Shown here: positions 13,701 to 22,689 of the stretch, in pieces
How positions within the stretch are numbered: the first letter of the stretch is position 1
Layout: each line of letters opens with the position of its first letter
NCBI GenBank assembly: GCA_020850715.1
Contig: JADZED010000045.1
Coordinates: 1-64,000 of the forward strand
Direction: 5' to 3'
Source of the DNA: Acidobacteriota bacterium
GTDB taxonomy: Bacteria; Acidobacteriota; Vicinamibacteria; Vicinamibacterales; CAVVIG01
DNA: 64,000 nt
Made by a program: the position numbers and the translations under genes
Notes under the pieces: generated by a model
Database searches by the model: none
The model's input: only the letters and a program-made list of their open reading frames with translations
What the model was told of the DNA's origin: nothing

Positions 13701-15758
13701 CTAACGCGAATCGCCGCTCACATCGTCGGGCACGCGCACCCACTCGTACGATCGTCCCGCGACGTACCGCTCGAACCACTCCAGCTCCGCATTGGCCTTG
13801 AACAGGTTGTGCCGCGGCTCAGCCCAGCCGTGGCCCTCGCGCGGCGCGACATACAGGCGCGTGGGCACACCGTTGGCGCGCAGCGCGCGCGACATCTCCT
13901 GCGACTGCCCGAGCGGCACGCGCTCGTCGTTCTCGCCAACGAAGAAGATCGTCGGCGTCTTCACGTTCGCCACGTCCTTGATCGGCGAGCTGTTCCAGTA
14001 GACGCCGATCGGCGCATCGCGCTGCCACGGCGTCCCGCCGAAGTAGATCGTCCGATTCGCTCGCTGATCGGTCTGTCCGTAGAGCGAGATCCAGTTCGCC
14101 GCTCCGGCCATCGACGACGCGGCCTTGAAGCGATCGGTGAACGTGATCAGCTTGTTCACCAGGTGCGCACCCGCGCTGAAGCCGCTCACCGCCAGCTTGT
14201 CGGGATCGGCCAGGCCGATCGCGATCAGGTGATCGAGTCCGGTCATCACGTCCAGGTGCATGTGGTTGAAGTAGCCGCCGACGATGTCGCGGTAGGCGGC
14301 GTTGCCGTAGCCGATGCTGCCGCGGTAGTTCGGGCGGAAGACGACATAGCCCTTCGCGGCGAGCACCGGAAGGTAGTTGATCAGGAAGCCGACGCCGGCG
14401 CCGAACCGGTCGGCTTCGTTCGGCCCGCCGTGCAGTTGCACGACCACCGGATATCGAACGCCCGGGCGATAGTCGATTGGGTAGAAGAGCAGGCCCTCGA
14501 TCGTCGCGCCGTCGGCGCTCGTCCACGCGACCTTCTCCTGCCGCGGCAGCGCGAAGTCGCGCTCGAGCGCCTCGTACACGCTGGTGACCCGGACGGCGGG
14601 CGCCCCGCCCGAGGCGGGCAGCGTCCAGATCTCGCCGTAGCGCGTCGGCTCCTCCATGATGAAGGCGACGAGCCCGGAGCGTGGGTCGACGCCGGTCCAT
14701 GCCGGCGCCGGCGGGGACGGAATCGAGTGATCGCCGCCGGTCAGCTGCGTCACCGCGCGGGTGGGCAGGTCGATCTTCACGATCTCGTTGCGCACGCCCA
14801 TGTTGACGACTGCGATGATCGTCCGGCCATCGAGCCCCCAGGATGCGCGATCGAAGGAATAGGTGTCGGGCAGGACGCGCGCCGGCGTCCCGCCCTCGGC
14901 GGGCACGACGAACAGCGCGGTGTTGTAGTACGGCTCGAACCGATCGTTCATGTCGGCGAGGAAGAGCACCTGCGAATTGTCGGGAGAGAGCTCGGGCGTA
15001 TCCTCGAAGTTGACGTTGCGGGTGAGGGCGCGCGCGCGGCCGCCATCGGCGTCCATCAGCCAGACCTCGGCGCGAAAGGTGTCGACCGCCAGCGGCGAGG
15101 GGGCGCGTTCCACGACGAGCCCGCTGCCGTCGCGCGAGACGCGGAAGGACAGCACCGTCATATCGCCGGTCGTGACCTGTTGCTCGGCGCCGGTCGGCAC
15201 GGCCACCTTCCACAACTGCCGCTGCTTGTACTCATCGTCGGGCTGCTCGACATCGTCGCGCAGCCGCAGCCGCTCGCGCTCCTCGGCCGTGGGCGGATCG
15301 GGTGCGACGAAGTAGAGCGCCGCGCCGTCGGGCGACCACGCGGGAGCAGGCGAGGGGAGCACGACGGTCGCGTGCGTCGTGAGCTGGCGCGGATCGCCGC
15401 CCTCGGCGGGAACGAGCCAGAGCTGGCCGGCGCGCCAGAACGCAATCGTGCGGCCGTCGGGCGACCACCGCGCGACCGCTTCGGTGCCGCTCCCGCTGGT
15501 GAGCTGTACCGGCGGTCCGCCGGCGGTCGACTGTTTCCAGATATGGCTGACGTACCGGCTGCTCGCCCAGTCGGGCGCCTGCCGCATGTAGGTGACGGCA
15601 GAGCCGTCGGGGGCGATCGCCGGATCCAGCGCGCGCGGCAGTGAGGCGACGTCGACGAGCGTCATCGGCCGCTTCGTCTGCGCGTGAGCGGTGGCGGCGC
15701 CGATTGGCGCGGCGCCGGCGAGGGTGAGCGCAAGGGCGGCCCGGCGCACCAGCGTCAT
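13701..15758 (-). CDS. secreted S9-family (dipeptidyl/acyl-aminoacyl) serine peptidase
   Basis: A 685-aa exported prolyl-oligopeptidase-family enzyme. A signal peptide (residues 1-27, ending AHA) leads into a WD40/TolB-like propeller with repeats such as WSPDGRTIAF and WSPDGAALYFV. The alpha/beta-hydrolase domain starts near residue 430 (PVVVQLHGGP). The catalytic Ser is in GFSAGAH, the Asp in VGENDERVP and the His in REGHGW. The start is supported by AGGAG at 15765-15769, 6 nt before the ATG. It probably degrades peptides in the periplasm. It ends 101 nt before actA on the same strand but is functionally unrelated. Confidence 0.92.
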   Translation of the reverse strand: MTLVRRAALALTLAGAAPIGAATAHAQTKRPMTLVDVASLPRALDPAIAPDGSAVTYMRQAPDWASSRYVSHIWKQSTAGGPPVQLTSGSGTEAVARWSPDGRTIAFWRAGQLWLVPAEGGDPRQLTTHATVVLPSPAPAWSPDGAALYFVAPDPPTAEERERLRLRDDVEQPDDEYKQRQLWKVAVPTGAEQQVTTGDMTVLSFRVSRDGSGLVVERAPSPLAVDTFRAEVWLMDADGGRARALTRNVNFEDTPELSPDNSQVLFLADMNDRFEPYYNTALFVVPAEGGTPARVLPDTYSFDRASWGLDGRTIIAVVNMGVRNEIVKIDLPTRAVTQLTGGDHSIPSPPAPAWTGVDPRSGLVAFIMEEPTRYGEIWTLPASGGAPAVRVTSVYEALERDFALPRQEKVAWTSADGATIEGLLFYPIDYRPGVRYPVVVQLHGGPNEADRFGAGVGFLINYLPVLAAKGYVVFRPNYRGSIGYGNAAYRDIVGGYFNHMHLDVMTGLDHLIAIGLADPDKLAVSGFSAGAHLVNKLITFTDRFKAASSMAGAANWISLYGQTDQRANRTIYFGGTPWQRDAPIGVYWNSSPIKDVANVKTPTIFFVGENDERVPLGQSQEMSRALRANGVPTRLYVAPREGHGWAEPRHNLFKANAELEWFERYVAGRSYEWVRVPDDVSGDSR

Positions 15759-15859
15759 GAGCAACTCCTGGTTGGGGAAGCGGGACAAGAGTACCACTCT
15801 GCGGGGGCGGGAGTACCGGGCGCCGGGTGGCTGGGCGCCACGCGCGTGGCGGAAATGCC

Positions 15860-15878
15860 GGGTGCTGTCCGAGCACCC
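15860..15878 (-). terminator. hairpin after the zinc-ribbon gene, possible terminator
   Basis: A 7-bp perfect stem (GGGTGCT/AGCACCC) with a 5-nt loop lies 39 nt past the stop of the gene ending at 15917. No U-tract follows, so it would be weak or Rho-dependent, or it may have no role. Confidence 0.25.
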
Positions 15879-15916
15879 GATGCCGAGCGCCGTGCAGGCT
15901 TTCGCGCCTGCCGAGC

Positions 15917-16351
15917 TCACTTGAACAGATCGTCGAAGGCCTGCCGGGCGCTGGTCGGCCCCTGGGTTCCGGTCTGCCGCTCGATCGTCGTGCGCGGCGC
16001 GAAGAACGGGCAGGTGCAGCGTGCGTCCTTGGGTGCCACGCGCGCGGTCACCGAACTGTTGGCGCACTCGAAGCGGGCGCTGGTGTCGAACCAGACGCAG
16101 TGGAGGCAGGCGTGCAGGTCGACGCTGCAGCGGCTGCAGCGGGCATCGGGTGCAACCGGCAGCGACAGCCGGTTGCCGCAGCGGGCACAGCGGAAGACCT
16201 CGTGCGACGCCATCAGGTTCGGCGTCTTCGGGCCGGCCGCGCTCTGCAGCTCGCGCCCCGGTGCGCGCGGCTCCTGCGCACGCTGCACCTTCGGCGCCTT
16301 GGGCCGAGGTTCGTCCTGGTAGCCGCGCTGGCGGTATTTCCGTTCGCTCAT
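15917..16351 (-). CDS. zinc-ribbon protein, unknown function
   Basis: A 144-aa soluble protein. A basic, proline-rich N-terminal third (MSERKYRQRGYQ onward) is followed by a cysteine-rich module with CxxC pairs CARC, CSRC and CLHC, then a single Cys and a CTC near the end, suggesting one or two zinc sites. The segment HACLHCVWFDTSARFECANSS resembles a family of short proteins common in Acidobacteriota that I cannot name. The C-terminus ends ARQAFDDLFK. A TAAGAT hexamer (16362-16367, minus strand) lies 10 nt before the ATG. Confidence 0.7.
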   Translation of the reverse strand: MSERKYRQRGYQDEPRPKAPKVQRAQEPRAPGRELQSAAGPKTPNLMASHEVFRCARCGNRLSLPVAPDARCSRCSVDLHACLHCVWFDTSARFECANSSVTARVAPKDARCTCPFFAPRTTIERQTGTQGPTSARQAFDDLFK

Positions 16352-16436
16352 GCCCGATCGCATCTTATCGCAGCCCCCGGCCCCCGGCACCCCGGGCACC
16401 TCCCCGGCACGCTGGCACCCGGCCCCCCGGCGCCCT

Positions 16437-16442
16437 CATAAT
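16437..16442 (+). promoter_or_regulatory. putative -10 hexamer of the glutaredoxin-like gene
   Basis: CATAAT ends 7 nt before the ATG at 16450, a near-consensus -10 in very GC-rich DNA; it fits the leaderless pattern. Confidence 0.4.
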
Positions 16443-16449
16443 CAGATCC

Positions 16450-17115
16450 ATGGCTCTCATCGCTTCTGCCGATCAGGATGTGCTTCGCGAGTCGTTCGCC
16501 GAGATGACGCGGCCGGTGCGCCTGCTGTTCTTCACCCAGACGCTCGACTGCCCGACCTGCCTGCCGACGCGGCAGATTCTCGACGAGCTGCCGGTGCTCT
16601 CGGACAAGATCACCGTCGAAGAGGTCAACTTCGTTCTCGACAAGGATCGGGTCGCGCTGTACGGCATCGACCGGGTGCCGGCCGTGGCCGTGGTCTACGA
16701 AGAGGCCGGCGCGCTGCTCGATTCGCGCATGCGCTTTCTCGGCACGCCGGCGGGCTACGAGTTCGTCTCGCTCGTGCAGGCGGTGCTGCTCGCAGGCGGC
16801 CGCCCGTCGCGCCTCGCGCCGGACAGCCGCGCGGCGCTCGCGGCGCTGGATCGGCCGCTCACCATGCGGGTGTTCACGACCCCGACCTGCCCTCACTGTC
16901 CGCGAGCGGTGGCGCTGGCGCACGAGATGGCGTTTGCGAGCCCGCAGGTCACGGCCTACGCCATCGAGGCGACGGAGTTCCCGGATCTGGCGCGGCGCTA
17001 CCAGGTCAGCGGCGTGCCGAAGACGGTCGTCAACGACCAGGTCGAGATTCTCGGGGCGATTCCGGAACCCGACTTCGTCGCGCAGGCGCTCGCGGAGCCG
17101 CCGCCCGCCGCCTGA
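16450..17115 (+). CDS. two-domain glutaredoxin-like protein disulfide oxidoreductase
   Basis: A 221-aa cytoplasmic protein of two tandem thioredoxin folds. The first has CPTC in FFTQTLDCPTCLPT (about residues 35-38), the second CPHC in VFTTPTCPHCPRAV (about 144-147). A cis-proline follows in each (VPAVAV and VPKTVV). Length and architecture match the PDO family of archaea and some bacteria, in which both sites exchange disulfides. It has no signal peptide. It could pair with bacillithiol made by genes elsewhere in this window, but that is speculation. Confidence 0.85.
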   Translation: MALIASADQDVLRESFAEMTRPVRLLFFTQTLDCPTCLPTRQILDELPVLSDKITVEEVNFVLDKDRVALYGIDRVPAVAVVYEEAGALLDSRMRFLGTPAGYEFVSLVQAVLLAGGRPSRLAPDSRAALAALDRPLTMRVFTTPTCPHCPRAVALAHEMAFASPQVTAYAIEATEFPDLARRYQVSGVPKTVVNDQVEILGAIPEPDFVAQALAEPPPAA

Positions 17116-17232
17116 CCGCGCCGCGACGGCCGCCGGTCGTTTCGCGCGACCGGCGATCCCGGCGATCGACGCGCGTCGTGACGGCTGCCAGCCGGACGAT
17201 TCGGCTCTGGCGCGCGCCGCGGCGCGGCGTGC

Positions 17233-17238
17233 TAGCAT
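17233..17238 (+). promoter_or_regulatory. putative -10 hexamer of the M61 peptidase gene
   Basis: TAGCAT lies exactly 6 nt before the GTG start at 17245. No Shine-Dalgarno is visible, so this fits a leaderless transcript. Confidence 0.4.
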
Positions 17239-17244
17239 CGCGAC

Positions 17245-19182
17245 GTGAAGACGCTCATCGCCCTTCTCGCCGGTACTCTGGCGCTGGCCTCGCTGGCCAC
17301 GCCCGTCCTCCCGCTGCGCGCGCAGGCCCCGCCGGCCGCGCCGCCGGTGCAGACGCCGTCCGCGGCCGGTGCGCCGGCGCCGGCGCCGCCGGCACCGACC
17401 GGGCCGATCGTCTACCGCCTGTCGTTTCCCGAACCGCAGCACCGCTGGATGCAGGTCGAAGCGACGTTCAGCGGGCTCACGCAGCCGACGCTCGAGCTGC
17501 GGATGAGCCGGTCGTCGCCCGGGCGCTACTCGCTGCATGAATTCGCGAAGAACGTGTACGACGTCCACGCATTCGGCGCCGCCGGCGCCGAGATTCCGAC
17601 CACGCGCCCCGACCCGTCCGGCTGGAACGTGAGCGGCTTCGGCGCGAGCGTGACGGTGAAGTACAAGGTTTACGGCGACAGGATCGACGGCACCTATCTT
17701 TCGATAGACGACACGCACGCGCACATCAACATGCCGGCGGCGATCATGTGGGCGCGGGGGCTCGAGCTGCAGCCGGTTCGCATCATCCTGACGCAGCCGC
17801 CCAACGCCTACTGGGGCGTCGCCTCGCAGTTGCGGCCCGGCGGCCGTCAGGCGGAGCTGGCCGCGCCCAACCTGCAGTACCTGATGGACAGCCCGCTGGA
17901 GTTCGGGGGCGGATCGCTGAAGGAGTTCGAGGTCGGCGATCGCCATTTCCGGCTGGCCGTGCACCATCTGGGCACCGAGGCGGAGCTCGACGCCTTCGCG
18001 GAGGACGTGCGCACCATCGTCGAACAGGAAGGCTTCATCTACGGCGAGTACCCCGAGTACGAGCCGGGCTACTACATCTTCCTCGCCGACTACCTGCCGT
18101 GGGCGAACGGCGACGGCATGGAGCACCGCAACAGCACCGTCATCACGGCATCCGGATCCCTGGCGCACGACCGGCTGCGGCTCCTCGACACGGTGGCCCA
18201 CGAGTTCTTCCACGGCTGGAATGTCGAACGCATCCGGCCGGCGGGCCTCGAGCCGTTCGACTTCGACCGCGCGAACATGAGCGATCTGCTCTGGCTCGCC
18301 GAAGGCTTCACGCAGTATTACGGTCCGCTGGTGCTGCGCCGCGCGCAGATCGTGGACCTGCCGCGCACCCTGAACACGTTTACGGGGCTGATCGGGAGCG
18401 TCGCGCTCAGCCCGGCGCATCTCGAGCGGTCGGCGGTCGAGATGAGCCGCATGGCGCCGTTCACCGATGGTGGACGGCCGATCGATCGCACCAACTGGCC
18501 GCGGACCTTCATCTCATACTATCCGTTCGGCGGCGCCATCGCGCTGGCGCTCGACCTGACGCTGCGCGATCGTTCCGACAGCAGCGTCTCGCTCGACGAT
18601 TTCATGCAGGCGATGTGGCGCAAGTACGGCAAACCGGGCGGCGCGCGCCCGGGCTACGTCGACCATCCCTATACGCTGGCCGACGCCGAGGCGACGCTGG
18701 CGGAGGTGAGCGGCGACCGCGCGTTCGCGCGCGATTTCTTCGCCCGCTACATCGCAGGGCACGAGGTGGCCGATTACGCGCGGCTGCTCGGCCGCGCCGG
18801 CCTCGTGCTCCGCAAGCGCAACCCCGGACGCGCGTGGCTGGGCGACCTGCGGTTCGACGCGAGCGGCGGCGCGCTGACCGTCGCGACGCTGGTCGGGCAG
18901 GACTGGCCCGTGTACGCCGCCGGGCTCGAGCAGGATGACCGGCTCCGCGGGCTGGACGGCCAGGCGGTGGCCTCGGCCGCGGACGTCGACGCGGTGCTCG
19001 CGAAGCACAAGCCGGGCGAGCGGATCGCGATCGCCTTTGCCGATCGGTCGGGCCATGCGAAAGAAGGGCAGGTCCTGCTCGTCGAGGACCCGGCGATCGA
19101 GGCGGTCCCGGCGGAGCTGTCCGGCACGCCGCTCACGCCCGCCCAGCGGGCGTTCCGCGACCGCTGGCTAGGGCCGAAATAG
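17245..19182 (+). CDS. secreted M61-family metallopeptidase with PDZ domain
   Basis: A 645-aa exported protein of the glycyl-aminopeptidase (M61) family. A signal peptide (residues 1-27) is followed by an Ala/Pro-rich linker, an N-terminal beta domain and the catalytic domain with zinc motif HEFFH at 319-323 (VAHEFFHGWNVERIRP) and the downstream Glu in LAEGFTQYYG. A C-terminal PDZ-like domain spans about residues 525-610. The GTG start is preceded by TAGCAT at 6 nt. Its 3' end overlaps the convergent GlcD-like gene by 15 nt. It probably trims peptides in the periplasm. Confidence 0.92.
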   Translation: MKTLIALLAGTLALASLATPVLPLRAQAPPAAPPVQTPSAAGAPAPAPPAPTGPIVYRLSFPEPQHRWMQVEATFSGLTQPTLELRMSRSSPGRYSLHEFAKNVYDVHAFGAAGAEIPTTRPDPSGWNVSGFGASVTVKYKVYGDRIDGTYLSIDDTHAHINMPAAIMWARGLELQPVRIILTQPPNAYWGVASQLRPGGRQAELAAPNLQYLMDSPLEFGGGSLKEFEVGDRHFRLAVHHLGTEAELDAFAEDVRTIVEQEGFIYGEYPEYEPGYYIFLADYLPWANGDGMEHRNSTVITASGSLAHDRLRLLDTVAHEFFHGWNVERIRPAGLEPFDFDRANMSDLLWLAEGFTQYYGPLVLRRAQIVDLPRTLNTFTGLIGSVALSPAHLERSAVEMSRMAPFTDGGRPIDRTNWPRTFISYYPFGGAIALALDLTLRDRSDSSVSLDDFMQAMWRKYGKPGGARPGYVDHPYTLADAEATLAEVSGDRAFARDFFARYIAGHEVADYARLLGRAGLVLRKRNPGRAWLGDLRFDASGGALTVATLVGQDWPVYAAGLEQDDRLRGLDGQAVASAADVDAVLAKHKPGERIAIAFADRSGHAKEGQVLLVEDPAIEAVPAELSGTPLTPAQRAFRDRWLGPK

Positions 19183-20769
19183 GACGCCCGGCGCGAGCTT
19201 CCACGACGGATCCAGCGCGCGCTTGACGCGGCGCATCTGGTCGATCGCCTCCTCGCCGTAGAGATCGGCCAGCAGCCGCTGCTTCACGGCGCTGCGGCCG
19301 ACGCCGTGCTCGGCCAGCGGCGACCCGCCGAGCGCGATCGCCACGCGGCCGACGGCTCCGACGGCCGCCTTCCCCGACGCCACGTCGGCGAAGGTCGCCG
19401 GGATCACGTTCGGATGAACGTTGCCGTCCGAGACATGGCCCCATACCGCCCCGTCGAGCCCGCGCCGCGCGATCTCCGCGTCCCACGCCGCGAGCAGCTC
19501 TCCGAGCCGATCGAACGGCACGACGAAGTCGCCGGCCGTCTTCTCGATCCTCGGGTCGATCGCCGCCGCCCGGCCGACCCGCTGGTTGACCGCGGCCGGG
19601 ATCGCCTCGCGCACCGCGATCAGCTGCGCCGAGCGTGCCGCATCGCCCGGCAGGGCCATCTCCACGTCACCGAGCACGCCGCAGCCGTCCAACAGGCGGC
19701 AGAAGCGGACGAGCGGGCCGTCGGCGGCGCCCGGCTCGCGCGCGCGTCCGATTTCCTCGTATGCCTGGCTCGCCGTGGCGCCTGAGGGCAGCTCGAGCGT
19801 GACGAGCAGCGCGGCCGCCGCCCCGGCGGGCAGCACCACGCCGCACCGGCGATCGACGCCGTCCTCGCGCAGCAGCGCGAGCGATCGGGCGTCCAGGCCC
19901 TCCATCGCGGCGGCGTCGATGCCGCACGGATCGCGCGTCCGCCATGTGGCCGCCGCCTCGCGGCGCAGCGTCGCCACGCAGCCGAGCGCCGCCTCGCGGT
20001 TCGCGAAGGAGGCCAGCGCCAGGCAGGCCGCCGGCCGGTCCGGCACGGTACGCAGGGTAATCTCGGTGACGATGCCGAGCGTGCCTTCGGCGCCGATGAA
20101 CAGATCGATCAGATCCATATCGGGCGCGGCGAAGTATCCGGCCGACAGCTTCGGCAGCGCGGGCATGCGGTAGCGCGGGACCTCGATTCGTATCGTGCCC
20201 GCCCCCAGCTTCAGATCGAAGCGCCCGGCGCGGGCGCGCGCCTCGCCGCGCCGGAGGTCGAGCACGTCGCCCGAGGAGAGCACGACCGTGAGCGCCTCGA
20301 CCCAGTCGCGCGTCGTGCCGTACTTGAAGGTCGCCGCGCCGGCGGCGTTGGTGGCGACCGTGCCGCCGATCGTCGCGCCCGCAAAGGTGGGGGCCGGCGG
20401 ATAGAACGCCCGCCGCGGCGCGAGCGCCTCGTCCAGCTCGGCGATGGTCACGCCCGGCTGGACGCGCACCCACCCCTCGCCGATCTCCAGCACGCGATCG
20501 AGCCGTGCGGTGCCGATCACGACCTCGCCCATCGGCGTGGCGCCGCCGGTCAGCGACGACTGCGCGCCGATCGGCAGCACGGCGGCCTCTTCACGCAGCA
20601 GCGCGGCGATCTCGCCTTCCGAGGCAGGCGATGCCAGCCCGGCGGCGTGCCCGCCCGGAAAGCGGGCTGCGTCCTGCATCACCGATGCGAGGAGGCGCTC
20701 GTCGCGCGCGATGCGCGGTGCGCGGACCTCGCCGCGCGGCGGTCTCGATCGGATGAAGTCCACCGGCAT
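19168..20769 (-). CDS. FAD-linked oxidase, GlcD / D-2-hydroxyacid dehydrogenase type
   Basis: A 533-aa soluble flavoprotein. The FAD-binding (PCMH-type) domain covers about residues 30-210, with VLPIGAQSSLTGGATPMGEVVI and PPAPTFAGATIGGTVATNAAGAATFKYG. The FAD-oxidase C-terminal domain has the GAEGTLGIVTEITLR motif and the metal/substrate segment HVSDGNVHPNV. The family oxidises D-lactate, glycolate or other D-2-hydroxyacids; the exact substrate is not readable. It stands alone, without glcE or glcF. It starts at ATG 20769. Confidence 0.85.
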   Translation of the reverse strand: MPVDFIRSRPPRGEVRAPRIARDERLLASVMQDAARFPGGHAAGLASPASEGEIAALLREEAAVLPIGAQSSLTGGATPMGEVVIGTARLDRVLEIGEGWVRVQPGVTIAELDEALAPRRAFYPPAPTFAGATIGGTVATNAAGAATFKYGTTRDWVEALTVVLSSGDVLDLRRGEARARAGRFDLKLGAGTIRIEVPRYRMPALPKLSAGYFAAPDMDLIDLFIGAEGTLGIVTEITLRTVPDRPAACLALASFANREAALGCVATLRREAAATWRTRDPCGIDAAAMEGLDARSLALLREDGVDRRCGVVLPAGAAAALLVTLELPSGATASQAYEEIGRAREPGAADGPLVRFCRLLDGCGVLGDVEMALPGDAARSAQLIAVREAIPAAVNQRVGRAAAIDPRIEKTAGDFVVPFDRLGELLAAWDAEIARRGLDGAVWGHVSDGNVHPNVIPATFADVASGKAAVGAVGRVAIALGGSPLAEHGVGRSAVKQRLLADLYGEEAIDQMRRVKRALDPSWKLAPGVLFRP

Positions 20770-20815
20770 GGGACGGGGAACCGGACCGCTCGCCGATGCG
20801 GGCGGCGGAGGGCTG

Positions 20816-21084
20816 CTACGGCCTGGACGACAGCGCCGTGATCAGCCGGTACTGGTACTCGAGACCTTCGAAGCACCGCTTCACGCCGGCGCGCTCGTCG
20901 CGTCCGTGCGCGCGGCTGTCGTCCATCTCGTCGAAGATGCCCTCGGTGCGGTACTGGAAATCCGCTTCTTTCAGGCGAATCAGATTGGCGGCCAGGATCG
21001 ATGCCCTCGCCTTGTCGTCGCTCGCGCCGCGGGTGCCGTCGCGCTCGATGTCGCAAGGCCGACGGCGAACATCAGGTCGTTCAT
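20816..21084 (-). pseudogene. small acidic protein gene with an apparent 1-nt frame disruption
   Basis: A TATAAT box (21091-21096) sits 6 nt before ATG 21084, which opens MNDLMFAVGLA and then hits a stop after 34 codons. From about 21052 a second frame reads coding-like sequence rich in charged residues (DIERDGTRGASDD, LAANLIRLKEADFQYR, KRCFEGLEYQYRLIT) with high third-position GC, ending at TAG 20816. That second frame has no ATG, GTG or TTG upstream of the shift. Joining the two by a -1 shift near 21053 gives an 89-aa protein. I do not recognise it. It could be a frameshifted gene, a sequencing error or programmed frameshifting. Confidence 0.5.
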
Positions 21085-21090
21085 GCGCGG

Positions 21091-21096
21091 ATTATA
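21091..21096 (-). promoter_or_regulatory. perfect TATAAT before the disrupted small gene
   Basis: The minus strand reads TATAAT followed by 6 nt and ATG 21084. It supports transcription starting at or next to the ATG. Confidence 0.5.
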
Positions 21097-21222
21097 GCCG
21101 GTCGGCTTCGGGGCGCAGGTTCTGGTTCCGGGCGCCGCCCCCAGACAGCACACCGCGCGCCGGGCGTTCGGACCGCCGGACGGATCGAGCGCGGCACCCT
21201 GAACCCCGGACCCCGAAGTCGA

Positions 21223-21228
21223 TATACT
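21223..21228 (+). promoter_or_regulatory. putative -10 hexamer of argH
   Basis: TATACT ends 6 nt before the argH ATG at 21235; no Shine-Dalgarno is present between. It is one of the clearest leaderless-type starts in the window. Confidence 0.5.
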
Positions 21229-21234
21229 TCCGCA

Positions 21235-22689
21235 ATGGGTTTCGCCCCGGAGTACGTGACGTACGTCCTGAGCGAAAACTTCGCCGACGCCAAAGAGCTG
21301 CTGCTCGATCCGCTGATGGCGGTCGAGTACGCGCACCTCGTCATGCTCCGCTCGCAGGGCATCGTCTCGGCCGCCGACGCCCACGCAATCCGCGCGGCGC
21401 TCGACGCCGTCTCGCGCGACGAGATCCGGCGTGCGCCCTACGACGGCACCTGCGAGGATCTCTTCTTCCATGTCGAACGCCTGCTGGCCGCCTCGTGCGG
21501 CGAGGCGGCGGCCGGCCGGCTGCACACGGCGCGCAGCCGCAACGACATCGACATGACGATGTACCGCATGCGGCTGCGGGAGCTCGTGCTCGGGCTCGCG
21601 GCGGCCAGCTTCGAGCTGCGCGATTCGCTGCTCGGCGTCGCCGCGGCGCACACCGGCACGATCCTCGCCGCCCACACGCACACGCAGCGCGCGCAGCCGA
21701 CGACCGTCGCGCACTACCTGCTCGCCGCGGTCGAGCAGCTCGAGCGCGATCTGCAGCGTTTGAAGGGGGCCTACGAACGGACCAACCGCTGCCCGCTCGG
21801 CGCCTGCGCGATCACGGGGACCGGCTTCCCGATCGATCGCCGGGAGACCGCGCGGCTGCTCGGCTTCGACGGACCGACCGGGAACACCTTCGGCAGCATT
21901 GCCACGGCCGACTACCTGCTCGAGAGCACGTCGGCGGCCATCGTCCTCGTCGCGGGGCTCGGCCGCGTCCTGCAGGATCTGCTGCTGTGGTCGACCGCCG
22001 AGTTCGGCTATCTGCGGCTCGGCGACGGCTTCGTGCAGACCAGCAGCATCATGCCGCAGAAGCGGAACCCGGTCGCGCTCGAGCACGCGCGCGCGCTGGC
22101 CAGCAAGGCGCTCGGCCAGGCGCAGGCGGTGGCGACGGTCGTTCACAACACGCCGTTTGGCGACATCGTCGATACCGAAGACGATCTGCAGCCGCTGGTG
22201 TTCGCGGCCTTTCGCGACGCCATGCGCGCGGTGCACCTGGTGGCGGCTGCGGTAGCCACCGCCGAGTTCGTCCCCGCGGCGCTCGAGGCCCGCGCCGGCG
22301 AGGGCTGGACGACGCTGACCGAGCTGGCCGACACGCTCGTGAGGGATCACGGGATTGCGTTCACGGCGGCGCACGCGATCTGCACGCGGCTGGTGGCCGC
22401 GCGTGCCGAATCGCCGGAGGCGCCGGTCTCCGAGCTGTTGGCACGGGCGTCGCGGGCTATAGTGGGTGGGCCGGTCGCCTATTCGGAGGCCGAGCTCGCC
22501 GTGATTCTCAGCCCGCGGCATTTCGTGACGGTACGGCGGACGACCGGCGGCCCGGCGCCCGAAGAGACCGGGCGCGCCCTCGCGCTGTCGCGCGCGCAGC
22601 TCGACGCGGATGCCGGGTGGTGGCGCGGCGCGACCGAGACGCTGGCCGAGGCGGAGCGCACGCTGGCCCGGCGGAGTGCCGAATTGTGA
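21235..22689 (+). CDS. argH: argininosuccinate lyase
   Basis: A 484-aa cytoplasmic enzyme that splits argininosuccinate into arginine and fumarate, the last step of arginine synthesis. It has the fumarase/aspartase superfamily signature SSIMPQKRNPVALE near residues 270-283 with the catalytic serine loop. The RLHTARSRNDIDMTMYRMRLRE segment and HTHTQRAQPTTVAHYL with the catalytic His are also present. Length is slightly above the usual 460. No other arginine genes are in the window. The start is set by a TATACT box 6 nt upstream. Confidence 0.93.
   Translation: MGFAPEYVTYVLSENFADAKELLLDPLMAVEYAHLVMLRSQGIVSAADAHAIRAALDAVSRDEIRRAPYDGTCEDLFFHVERLLAASCGEAAAGRLHTARSRNDIDMTMYRMRLRELVLGLAAASFELRDSLLGVAAAHTGTILAAHTHTQRAQPTTVAHYLLAAVEQLERDLQRLKGAYERTNRCPLGACAITGTGFPIDRRETARLLGFDGPTGNTFGSIATADYLLESTSAAIVLVAGLGRVLQDLLLWSTAEFGYLRLGDGFVQTSSIMPQKRNPVALEHARALASKALGQAQAVATVVHNTPFGDIVDTEDDLQPLVFAAFRDAMRAVHLVAAAVATAEFVPAALEARAGEGWTTLTELADTLVRDHGIAFTAAHAICTRLVAARAESPEAPVSELLARASRAIVGGPVAYSEAELAVILSPRHFVTVRRTTGGPAPEETGRALALSRAQLDADAGWWRGATETLAEAERTLARRSAEL

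Larger units (their letters stand above)
20770..21234. other. 465-nt interval between the GlcD-like gene and argH
   Basis: It holds one disrupted minus-strand small gene (20816-21084, listed separately), its TATAAT box and the argH promoter region. I see no intact gene, RNA or repeat in the rest. Confidence 0.6.

Noticed and set aside
16348-18420. 690-codon minus-strand frame opposite the glutaredoxin-like and M61 genes
   Set aside because: Antisense shadow; no motif and composition typical of reversed high-GC genes.
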